A stretch of 64,000 nucleotides of DNA from Bin87 sp964347975 (lineage in GTDB: Bacteria; Chloroflexota; Dehalococcoidia; Lucifugimonadales; UBA3495), in the NCBI GenBank assembly GCA_964347975.1, contig CAYGAY010000001.1, positions 372,001-436,000 of the forward strand, given 5' to 3'. This document shows, in pieces, positions 8,041 through 15,216 of the stretch. The translations under genes were made by a program, and so were the position numbers. The first letter of the stretch is position 1. Each line of letters opens with the position of its first letter. Below the pieces are notes generated by a model. It was given only the letters and a program-made list of their open reading frames with translations. It was not told the origin of the DNA and made no database searches.

Positions 8041-8721
8041 ATGCTGAGGTCCGACTACGACCGCGACCTGTACAGCCTGCAAGATGACCTGGCCGTTATG
8101 GGCCAGCAAGTGGACGCGGCGACCCGATCCGCGCTAACGGCGTTGGAGCAACAGGATTTGGGCTTGGCACAACGGGTTATCGACGACGATGACGAAATTG
8201 ACAGCCTGCAGGACGCCCTGGAAAGCAAGTGTATTGGCTTGTTGGCGACCCAACAGCCCACCGCCATTGATCTGCGGATGGTGATGTCGGCGGTGCATAT
8301 CGCGGTGGAATTGGAAAGGATGGGAGACTATGCGGAAGGCATCGCCAAAATCTGCCTGCGCATCGGCGACCAACCTCTGCTGAAACCGTTGATCGACATT
8401 CCCAGAATGGCGGATCTCGCCCTGAAGATGCTGAGCGACAGCCTGCAAGCCTATACCAACCGGGACGAATGGCTCGCCCGTAAAATCTGTCGGGACGACG
8501 ACGCGGTCGATGACCTGTACGACCAGATTTACCGTGAACTGTTGACGTATATGCTTCAAGACCCGCGGAACATAGAACGCGCCACGTACCTCCTTTGGGT
8601 TGCCCACGACCTGGAGCGTATCGCCGACCGGGCCACCAATATCTCCGAGCGCGTGCTGTGGCTGATCCTGGGTCGCACCGTGGGCACCGGGGATTTGAAG
8701 AGTGACCGCTCGTTGCGCTAA
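8041..8721 (+). CDS. phoU: Phosphate transport regulator PhoU
   Basis: The 226-residue, almost fully helical protein holds two PhoU repeats. Each repeat has a metal-binding E/DXXXD-type helix pair; ALEQQDLGLAQRVIDDDDEID is in repeat one and ICRDDDAVDDLYDQIYREL in repeat two. The start at 8041 fits CGGAGG at 8027-8032; an in-frame GTG at 8032 overlaps that site. PhoU restrains PstSCAB and the phosphate-sensing kinase when phosphate is plentiful. It closes the operon, 48 nt behind pstB. Confidence 0.92.
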   Translation: MLRSDYDRDLYSLQDDLAVMGQQVDAATRSALTALEQQDLGLAQRVIDDDDEIDSLQDALESKCIGLLATQQPTAIDLRMVMSAVHIAVELERMGDYAEGIAKICLRIGDQPLLKPLIDIPRMADLALKMLSDSLQAYTNRDEWLARKICRDDDAVDDLYDQIYRELLTYMLQDPRNIERATYLLWVAHDLERIADRATNISERVLWLILGRTVGTGDLKSDRSLR

Positions 8722-8839
8722 CGTGGGGCCAAGACAGCACGCTGCGAGGGCCCGAGCGATCGGCTGTAAACCGGAGCTACTACCGTTGACAATTCCCGAC
8801 CTCGGCGGTATAGTTTTCGCAAATGCAAAGTAATTGCAA

Positions 8840-8967
8840 AACGAACTGCCTTTGCGCCTGTTCCTGTCCTCCGAAATCGGGGGCAGGATGACCCCGGCCT
8901 GACCCATCAGGTTCGCGCCTGCGCCCACCGGTTTCGCCTAACGGCAACGGTGGGCTTTTGCTTTTTG
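8840..8967 (+). promoter_or_regulatory. Structured leader with terminator-like hairpin before the siroheme reductase gene
   Basis: The 265 nt between phoU and the reductase contain successive hairpins: an 11-bp stem around GAAATC (TCCTGTCCTCC with GGGGGCAGGA, about 8862-8889), a CCTGA/TCAGG stem, and GCCCACCG (8923-8930) pairing with CGGTGGGC (8948-8955) followed by a T-rich tract. The last is a good intrinsic terminator. It may end the pst transcript or act as an attenuator for the downstream gene. I recognise no known riboswitch class. Confidence 0.5.
8923..8967 (+). terminator. Intrinsic terminator-like hairpin
   Basis: An 8-bp stem GCCCACCG/CGGTGGGC has a 17-nt loop and is followed by TTTTGCTTTTT. 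It ends only 20 nt before the TTG start of the reductase gene, an unusual place unless it is an attenuator. Confidence 0.6.
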
Positions 8968-8986
8968 AGCACCCGAGGAGGACACC

Positions 8987-10822
8987 TTGACCAGCCAAGC
9001 GCAACAACCCAGCCTCGAAGATATCCACCAGTCCAGTATGCGGCTGGCGCCAGCCGCGCCGGCAATTATCCCGTTCATGGAGGATGAGATCCAGCGCTTC
9101 GACGTTGAGGTTGACCGCTTCCGCACCGGCGAACTGGACAACACGGTGTTCACACCGTTCCGGCTTCGCCAGGGGGTGTACGGGCAGCGGCAACCTGACG
9201 TGCAGATGATCCGGGTGAAGCTGCCCGGCGGCATCATATCGGCGGAGATGCTCGACTGCTTTGGCGATATAGCAGAACGCTATGCCCCGTTGCAGAAGGG
9301 CCACATTACCACGCGGGAAAACATCCAACTGCATCATATACCGCTGGAACAGACCTCTGAGGTGCTGCGGCTGTTGGGCGCGGTCGGCCTGTCCACCCGG
9401 GAGGCTTGCGGGAATACGGTGCGAAACGTGGTTGGACCGCCGACGGCGGGCGTGAGCCCGGAGGAAGTGTTTGATCCGACTCCGTACCTCACGGCCTACG
9501 TGCGTTTTGGAGTGAGGCACCCGATCACGCAGAGCTTCCCGCGCAAGTTCAAATCGGCGTTCACCGGCAACGACCAGCGCGACGAGGTGGCGGCGGCGAT
9601 TCAGGACCTCACCTTTGTTTCCCAGTACAAAGAAATCGACGGGAACCAGCGGAAGGGCTTCAAGGTATATTGCGGCGGCGGCACTTCCATCATGCCCCGG
9701 TTGGCGAAGCCGCTGTACGAGTGGGTTTCGGAGGACGACTACCTGCGCGTGGCTCTGGCGGTGTGGACGGTGTTCAACAACGCCGATATGCTGCGCAAAA
9801 ACCGAATGATGGCCCGTCTGAAGGTTTTGATCGACCGCATCGGGTTGGACGAATTCCGCGACATGGTGGACGCTGAACTGGCTAATATCGACCCAATTGA
9901 CTTCCGTTCCTTGATGGTTGCTGAGGAAATACAGCGGGAAACTCCGCCGGCACAACCAGCTTCCGCCAACGGCGACGACGGCAATCCGGAGTACCAAGGA
10001 TGGCTGAAGTCTAACGTTGAAGCGCAGCGGCAGGAAGGCTATCACGTCGTTTATGTCAAGGCCGAGCGTGGCGACTTGAATCCGACGCAGTTCCGCGGCC
10101 TTGCTGATATCGTCCGCAACTATACCGGCGGCAAGGCCCGCACTACCCAGGAGCAGAACATCGTCCTGCGCTGGGTTCCGACCGGATACCTGCGCGACGT
10201 ATGGGACGCTCTGAAAGGGTTGGACCTGGCGGAGGTGGGTCACAGCCACATCACCAACGTGGTTTCCTGCCCGGGCACCGACAGCTGCAAGCTGGGCATT
10301 ACCGCTTCTATGGGGCTGGCCAAGGCCCTGCGCGAAGAGATGTCGGACTGGAACGGCCTTGCCGACGATGCCGGGGTGGGCGACATCCGCATCAAAATGA
10401 GCGGCTGCCCCAACGGGTGCGGTTTGCATCATATCGCCAACATCGGCTTCCACGGAGCGGCAGTGAAGGGCGTGGACGGTCAGCAGATCCCGTCCTACGA
10501 GTTGTTCCTGGGTGGCAACTACGGGGACAACCAGGTTGAGGATTCGCGCATTGGGACTCGTGTCCCCAAAGTCAAAGTGCCGGCCAAGTTGGTCCCTTCT
10601 GTGTTGAAGGAAGTCGTCACCTATTACAAGGAAAATCGGGCCGGCGACTCGGAACGGTTTAATGACTTCCTTGACCGTGTTGGCCTTGAAGAGTTGACCT
10701 CTGTGGCGGCGCGGGCGCAAGAAGTGGGACACGAGGCTGAGGGAGGCGGGGAGATGTACTTCGACTGGGAACGCACCAACCAGTACGTGCTGGAGCGTGG
10801 CGAAGGGGAGTGCGCCGTTTAG
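8987..10822 (+). CDS. Ferredoxin-type nitrite/sulfite reductase (siroheme, 4Fe-4S)
   Basis: The 611-residue protein has the two-fold nitrite/sulfite reductase architecture. Siroheme-Fe4S4 ligands are the cysteines of CPGTDSC (about 428-434) and SGCPNGCG (about 474-480), and TTRENIQLHHI lies in the first half-domain. It reduces sulfite to sulfide or nitrite to ammonia in the cytoplasm with six electrons from ferredoxin. Sequence alone does not settle which. The TTG start at 8987 follows GAGGAGGA (8975-8982). The adjacent uroporphyrinogen-III synthase would supply the siroheme precursor. A structured leader precedes the gene. Confidence 0.88.
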   Translation: MTSQAQQPSLEDIHQSSMRLAPAAPAIIPFMEDEIQRFDVEVDRFRTGELDNTVFTPFRLRQGVYGQRQPDVQMIRVKLPGGIISAEMLDCFGDIAERYAPLQKGHITTRENIQLHHIPLEQTSEVLRLLGAVGLSTREACGNTVRNVVGPPTAGVSPEEVFDPTPYLTAYVRFGVRHPITQSFPRKFKSAFTGNDQRDEVAAAIQDLTFVSQYKEIDGNQRKGFKVYCGGGTSIMPRLAKPLYEWVSEDDYLRVALAVWTVFNNADMLRKNRMMARLKVLIDRIGLDEFRDMVDAELANIDPIDFRSLMVAEEIQRETPPAQPASANGDDGNPEYQGWLKSNVEAQRQEGYHVVYVKAERGDLNPTQFRGLADIVRNYTGGKARTTQEQNIVLRWVPTGYLRDVWDALKGLDLAEVGHSHITNVVSCPGTDSCKLGITASMGLAKALREEMSDWNGLADDAGVGDIRIKMSGCPNGCGLHHIANIGFHGAAVKGVDGQQIPSYELFLGGNYGDNQVEDSRIGTRVPKVKVPAKLVPSVLKEVVTYYKENRAGDSERFNDFLDRVGLEELTSVAARAQEVGHEAEGGGEMYFDWERTNQYVLERGEGECAV

Positions 10823-10840
10823 CGGCGGGTTCGCGGCGTC

Positions 10841-11665
10841 ATGGCTACGGCGGCCCTGAACGGAAGAGTGCTGGCCTTCGTCGAGGCGCGGATGCCCGAC
10901 GAGATGGCCGGCTTGATTCGTCGCCACGGCGGGACGCCGTTGGGCGCTCCGGTGTTGCAGGAGCACTACCGGAGCGACAGCCCGGAAGTTCGCGGGGCCA
11001 TTGACGACGTCTGCGGAGGGCGGGTTGACACGGCCATTTTCCTGACCGGGGTTGGCGCCGACGCCATGATGGGGATTGCGGAGGCCATGGGACGGTTGGC
11101 AGAGTTCGAGGACGCGCTGCGCAACATTACCGTCGTGGCGCGCAGTCCCAAACCAGGGCGCATTCTGCGTCGCCACAAAATCCCAATCACGATTATGCCG
11201 CCGGAGCCTTATACATCGTCGGACCTGACGGCGGCAATGGCCGGCCTGCGACTTGAAGGCAAGCGGGTCGTGTTCCAACGCTACGGCGGTCCCGACTCCG
11301 AACTGCCCACCTATCTGCGGGAACAGGGCGCCGACTATCAAGAACTTACGCTGTACGACTGGGGACTGCCGGATGATACCGGCCCCGTGGTGGACTTGAT
11401 CGACCGGATGGAGGGGGGCGAGGTGGACGCGCTTGCTTTCACCAGCCGGCCGCAGGTTCCCAATCTGCTGACTATAGCTGCTGACGCCGGCCGCGAAGGC
11501 AGCCTCAGACGCAGCCTGTCAAAGGCAGTGGCCGTGGCATCCGTGGGGCCGGTTTGCACCCGAAAGTTGCTGGAACACGGCATCCGCGTGGACGTGGAAC
11601 CCGACCACCCGCATATGGGCAACCTGGTGCTGGCCGTGGCGGAGTATTTCGGCAGCCACGGCTAA
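10841..11665 (+). CDS. hemD: Uroporphyrinogen-III synthase (HemD)
   Basis: The 274-residue protein has the two-lobed HemD pattern. An N-terminal LNGRVLAFVEAR...LIRRHGG lobe is followed by VDTAIFLTGVGADAMM. The second lobe has GKRVVFQRYGG and LTLYDWGLPDD, then VDALAFTSRPQVPNLL and VASVGPVCTRKLLEHGIRVDVEPDHPHM. It closes and inverts ring D of hydroxymethylbilane to form uroporphyrinogen III, the last common precursor of heme, siroheme and corrinoids. It starts 18 nt after the siroheme-dependent reductase stop, which fits siroheme supply. HemD sequences diverge widely, but the paired motifs and the neighbour make the call firm. Confidence 0.82.
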   Translation: MATAALNGRVLAFVEARMPDEMAGLIRRHGGTPLGAPVLQEHYRSDSPEVRGAIDDVCGGRVDTAIFLTGVGADAMMGIAEAMGRLAEFEDALRNITVVARSPKPGRILRRHKIPITIMPPEPYTSSDLTAAMAGLRLEGKRVVFQRYGGPDSELPTYLREQGADYQELTLYDWGLPDDTGPVVDLIDRMEGGEVDALAFTSRPQVPNLLTIAADAGREGSLRRSLSKAVAVASVGPVCTRKLLEHGIRVDVEPDHPHMGNLVLAVAEYFGSHG

Positions 11666-11835
11666 GTCTGTGTACAAATCAAAAACCGATTTTCATATTG
11701 CTATTTTTCTGCCTTTTTGGGTTTTGCCTTTAAAACTGACTTGCCCCTTTTTCTTCCTTACCGAGTTAGGTTCCTACGGCCCAGCTTGTGGTAGCGATGG
11801 ATGCCGTTCTCAGTAGTGGATTTTACGAAATCCTT

Positions 11836-12219
11836 TCAGGTCTGCTCTGGCAAAGCCGCAAGTACTGGCGCAAGATGTTTTGATGCCTGTTTGATGGCTA
11901 CGCCGATAGGCTCCCACAAGCCATTCGGGTCGTCCCCATCCGGTTTCCAATACCCCACAAAGTCGCCGTTTTTGGTGACTAACGCGGGGTCGGCAGTGTC
12001 CTTGCCCAATAGCAGGGTGTCCGACTGAGCATCGTAACCGTGTCGCAACGACAGGTAAGAAGACGCCGCCATGATGACTGCGACTACTGTGTCCCAACCC
12101 CCGTCGGTACCCGTCAATAGTACATCGCCAGGGTTGTCCAGCAACGCGCATCCGTCCTCAACTTGGCCCTTGGGACCGAGATGGAGAACGTCATCGAGGC
12201 TGTTATAATCCAGTTCCAT
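11836..12219 (-). CDS. Small DUF2283-like protein
   Basis: The 127-residue acidic protein contains two copies of a short pattern, LDYNSLDDVLHLG near the start and YDAQSDTLLLGK near residue 62. They resemble the YDxxxDxLyi core of DUF2283, a family often paired with DUF4258-like toxins. GGAGGTG precedes the ATG. A short ORF upstream (12203-12439) overlaps its start by 17 nt, as in toxin-antitoxin pairs. No function can be proved; the two-copy layout is longer than a usual DUF2283 protein. Confidence 0.6.
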   Translation of the reverse strand: MELDYNSLDDVLHLGPKGQVEDGCALLDNPGDVLLTGTDGGWDTVVAVIMAASSYLSLRHGYDAQSDTLLLGKDTADPALVTKNGDFVGYWKPDGDDPNGLWEPIGVAIKQASKHLAPVLAALPEQT

Positions 12220-12439
12220 CTCGCACCTCCAAGTTCTGCTTGTCCAGCATGTGGAGGACTATCCGCTCATTGGCGATCCCGTGCTTGCCGTCACGAGCAT
12301 GGCCGACCAACGTTCTCGTAAGCGCGCCGGCGACTATAGCATACCCGGTTTGAGAAGGACTGTGGCCGGGACAACCTCGTCGTGCGTCGGGGTTCTGCTG
12401 AACCTGACACCCGGAACTGCATTTACGCGCCATAGTCAA
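12203..12439 (-). CDS. Hypothetical short ORF upstream of the DUF2283-like gene
   Basis: The frame gives 78 residues, or 76 from the inner ATG. Only the C-terminal half, LVGHARDGKHGIANERIVLHML, reads like a protein and faintly like a DUF4258 toxin helix. The N-terminal half is Cys-, Arg- and Pro-rich. It overlaps the next gene by 17 nt. It may be real, truncated or spurious. Confidence 0.3.
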   Translation of the reverse strand: MTMARKCSSGCQVQQNPDARRGCPGHSPSQTGYAIVAGALTRTLVGHARDGKHGIANERIVLHMLDKQNLEVRDGTGL

Positions 12440-12442
12440 CCA

Positions 12443-12775
12443 TCAGTATTTGAACTCTTCGCGTACCGGGCTGAAAATGTCCAGGGCGACGGCTTTGGTT
12501 TCACGGCCTTTGGCGTAGTGTTCTACGTCGCCGGGGATGATGTACATATCGCCGGGCTTTAGGACGCGGACCTCGCCCCCGATGCCCATTTCCAACTCGC
12601 CCTCGACGATAATGCCGCCCTGCTCGTGGGGATGGGTGTGGAGCGGTACGGTTGCTCCGGCGTCAACCTCCACCAGGGAGAAGAGCATTTGCGCTCCCCA
12701 GAAGGTGCGGGTGCGGGCACCTTGGGCCAGTTCCTTGTAACTCCGGCCTTCCAGTTGCAGGAAATAATCGCTCAT
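12443..12775 (-). CDS. Single-domain cupin protein
   Basis: The 110-residue protein is one cupin barrel. Motif 1 is VPLHTHPHEQGGIIVEGELEMGIGG, with the metal-binding residues His, His and Glu. Motif 2 is GDMYIIPGDVEHYAKG, with the last His. Such proteins bind a divalent metal and act as small dioxygenases, isomerases or sugar/ligand binders; none can be chosen from sequence. GGAGA lies 7 nt before the ATG. It sits 18 nt downstream of radC on the same strand, so they may share a transcript, with no obvious functional tie. Confidence 0.85.
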   Translation of the reverse strand: MSDYFLQLEGRSYKELAQGARTRTFWGAQMLFSLVEVDAGATVPLHTHPHEQGGIIVEGELEMGIGGEVRVLKPGDMYIIPGDVEHYAKGRETKAVALDIFSPVREEFKY

Positions 12776-12793
12776 TGCAGGGTCTCCTTTTGG

Positions 12794-13681
12794 TCAGCGG
12801 CGGTCGAAGCCCATTTCCTGTTGCTTCAGGCTGACGAACCGCCCGCCGTGTCCGATGATGAGGTGGTCCAGCAGTTCAATGTCCATCAGCTTCCCGGCGG
12901 CTGCCAGATCTCGAGTTATGGCTACGTCTTCGGGACTGGGCGTGGGGTCACCAGAGGGATGATTGTGGACGACGATGATGGACGGCGCATTTTCTCTGAT
13001 GGCCGGGCGGAGCACTTCGGCGGGACGCACCGCGCTGCTGTTGACGGTGCCGATGTAGATAGTGCGTTTCCCAACCACCTGGTTTCTGGTGTTGAGGAGC
13101 AGCGCCACCAGGTTCTCCTGGGGCAGCAATACCATCTCGGCCGATACTAAATTCGCGGCGTCTTGTGGACAGGAAATCTCAGCCCGCTCTTCCGGGGCCA
13201 AGGACGCGATACGACGGCCCAACTCCAGGGCTGCCATAATCTGGCAAGTCTTGGCATCACTCAAACCGCGCTGGTCGCAAAGTTCAGCGTAACCGGCGCG
13301 GGCGAAACCGCCCAAGCCTTCGAACTCCGCCAGAATACGCATGGCGACGTTGATGGCGTTTTCGCCGGCGATGCCCGTTCGCAGCAAAATGGCGACTAAC
13401 TCGGCATTGTTCAGGTAACGTGGCCCATGGGCCCGCAATCGTTCCCGGGGTCGCTCGCCGACGGGCAGCTGGCGTAAGGTGGGCTGGTACGAAACCGCCG
13501 CCTGGGAACCGGGTCCTGACCGAGCGGCGGGCTTTGAAATCGGGTGAGTTGCGTCGGACCGCACGCTTTCCTCTGGCGGGTTGTCAGCGGTGGACAGGGT
13601 TCCGCTGATGATTTGGTCCAGTTCGGCGCGAAAAGCCTCCAGGGCTGCTGATTCGGCTGGCGACCCGGCGATAACCATCAT
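12794..13681 (-). CDS. radC: RadC-family JAMM protein
   Basis: The 295-residue protein has an N-terminal tail of about 65 residues without similarity, then the RadC helix-hairpin-helix region (RERLRAHGPRYLNNAELVAILLRTG). The C-terminal JAB/MPN metallo-domain has its full zinc motif HNHPSGDPTPSPED at 239-252. RadC-family proteins are named for DNA repair, but the role is disputed and a nuclease or peptidase activity is not established. GGGAG precedes the paired ATGs at 13681 and 13678; spacing slightly favours the second. The tail is low-complexity and may be lineage-specific. Confidence 0.88.
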   Translation of the reverse strand: MMVIAGSPAESAALEAFRAELDQIISGTLSTADNPPEESVRSDATHPISKPAARSGPGSQAAVSYQPTLRQLPVGERPRERLRAHGPRYLNNAELVAILLRTGIAGENAINVAMRILAEFEGLGGFARAGYAELCDQRGLSDAKTCQIMAALELGRRIASLAPEERAEISCPQDAANLVSAEMVLLPQENLVALLLNTRNQVVGKRTIYIGTVNSSAVRPAEVLRPAIRENAPSIIVVHNHPSGDPTPSPEDVAITRDLAAAGKLMDIELLDHLIIGHGGRFVSLKQQEMGFDRR

Positions 13682-13837
13682 TCACTCCCACGGTAAAATG
13701 GCGTCGGCGACCAGTCTAAACTGACCGCGGACGGTATCGCTACGGCCGGCGGTCAGCAATTCACGACAACTACGTCGTCAGTATTTGCCCGCTCATGGTT
13801 CGGTTGACAATCCGTCATCCTGACGAAAGCCGGTCAC

Positions 13838-13982
13838 AGAAAACGCTCCCGGATTCCGGCCCCGTATCAAGTACGGGGTCGCAATGACAAAGGGGGTACG
13901 CATCAGGTTGACTCGCCTAAACCTTGCAGCGAATGGGGACTTTCACCCTCACCCTAACCCTCTCCCGTCAAGGGAGAGGGGA
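13838..13982. repeat. Composite palindromic repeat block
   Basis: Positions 13838-13879 repeat 790-831 with two mismatches. They are followed by CAATGACAAAGGGGGTACGCATCAGG, whose end recurs near 51108-51122. Then comes CCCTCTCCCGTCAAGGGAGAGGG (about 13957-13979), a palindrome also found in variant form near 39194-39219. The last palindrome overlaps the 3' end of the phosphotransferase gene. Confidence 0.75.
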
Positions 13983-15090
13983 CTTTTGGACGGCCGGGCA
14001 GAAACTCCCTGGCGTCCAAGTCATCGATAGCGGTCAGGGTTCGTTGCAAAAATACACCGGCCAATTGTCGGCTGCGATCGCCGGTGAAGTCCAGTTGTCC
14101 GCCGGCGATGATGGGGGTGCGGAAACAGCCGAGCATATTCTGGCGGTAGCTGCGCCAACAGTCCTCGCGGGTAAAGTCTGCCACGCTCGAGGCGTGGACA
14201 ATGCCGTGGTACTCCGTCAGGATGTCGCGCTCGATCTCCCGACGCACCTCGGTTGCGACGCTGGACGAAAGGAAATAGGCGACATCGGAAAGGCCACTGG
14301 CGATGCCGCTGACCTGCCAATCCACTGCTGCAAACTCCTTATGGTCGTGACCGAAGAACATATTGTCGAGCCTAAAGTCACCGTGAGTGAAAGTCATAGG
14401 ACCGGCGGCAACCGCCGTCAGATAATCGACCATGCTCGATCCTAATTCTTCCGCCAACTGACGCATCGAGTCCGAGAAGAGGTGGCCGAAACGATGGAGC
14501 ACCGTCGGCAGGCTGGACTGGTACACGGCCTGGACTAACGAATGGCGTTCCGGGGCGGAGGAATTATGGAAACTGGACACCGGCGGCCGGTGCACTTGGT
14601 CCCAATAGCGTCCGTGCATTTCCGCTATGGCGCGAACCGCGGTTCGCGCCTGTGTCGCGCTGGCGCCTTCGATCTGGTCCGCCGTGGTCAATTGGCGCAA
14701 GTCCTCCAGCAACAGGACGAAACGGTGGCTGCGGTCGTCGAAATCCGCATAGAACAGTCGGGGCGTCCGCAACGGGATGTCCGGCGCAAGTGTGGTATAG
14801 AAGGCGTATTCTCGCTGATACAGCCGCAGCCGGCGGGCGGTCTCCATAGTCTCCGGATGAGAACTGGGCAGCTTGACAATTACAGATTGCGGACCGTGGG
14901 GTTCAGGACCGCGATAGGTCAGATTGCAACGGAAAATTCGCCCGACCAATCCGACGCCGGCGCCGATCTCTTCCAGCGCAACATCCTGAATGACAGGGAG
15001 ATTGATGTTACCTCCCGATTGGAACGCCTGTTGCAACCAGGAGGCGGTGATGGCTCGCCGGGTTTCCGGTATGGCTGGAGGGGTGGCCAT
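13954..15090 (-). CDS. Aminoglycoside phosphotransferase-like kinase (APH fold)
   Basis: From the ATG at 15090 the protein has 378 residues. The longer frame from 15150 would start inside a palindromic repeat and is less likely. VIVKLPSS provides the ATP-anchoring Lys, VLLLEDL the hinge, and THGDFRLDNMFFG the catalytic HGD loop with Asp. VDWQ carries the metal-binding Asp. The arrangement is that of the APH/choline kinase-like family and is close to ecdysteroid-kinase-type proteins. The substrate is unknown and drug resistance should not be assumed. The last residues, KVPSPLTGEG, come from the CCCTCTCCC palindrome. Confidence 0.8.
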   Translation of the reverse strand: MATPPAIPETRRAITASWLQQAFQSGGNINLPVIQDVALEEIGAGVGLVGRIFRCNLTYRGPEPHGPQSVIVKLPSSHPETMETARRLRLYQREYAFYTTLAPDIPLRTPRLFYADFDDRSHRFVLLLEDLRQLTTADQIEGASATQARTAVRAIAEMHGRYWDQVHRPPVSSFHNSSAPERHSLVQAVYQSSLPTVLHRFGHLFSDSMRQLAEELGSSMVDYLTAVAAGPMTFTHGDFRLDNMFFGHDHKEFAAVDWQVSGIASGLSDVAYFLSSSVATEVRREIERDILTEYHGIVHASSVADFTREDCWRSYRQNMLGCFRTPIIAGGQLDFTGDRSRQLAGVFLQRTLTAIDDLDAREFLPGRPKVPSPLTGEG

Positions 15091-15134
15091 GCCAACTTCT
15101 CTACACTGGTCAAGTTTGTTTTCCGAATGCGCGC

Positions 15135-15210
15135 AGGGGCGAGTGATCATTCGCCCCTTCCGGGGTCTGCCGTTATGCTGACGGGATTGCCACGCTGCGC
15201 TCGCAATGAC
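15135..15210. repeat. Two palindromic repeats between converging signals
   Basis: AGGGGCGAGTGATCATTCGCCCCT (15135-15158) is a near-perfect 24-bp palindrome. A copy of GATTGCCACGCTGCGCTCGCAATGAC follows at 15185-15210; that unit recurs at 49575-49600 and, inverted, at 50970-50995. Confidence 0.75.
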
Positions 15211-15216
15211 AGTCCA

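Noticed and set aside
8780..11341. Very long minus-strand frame opposite the siroheme reductase
   Set aside because: It is the antisense shadow of two well-supported genes on the plus strand; such frames are expected in GC-rich DNA.
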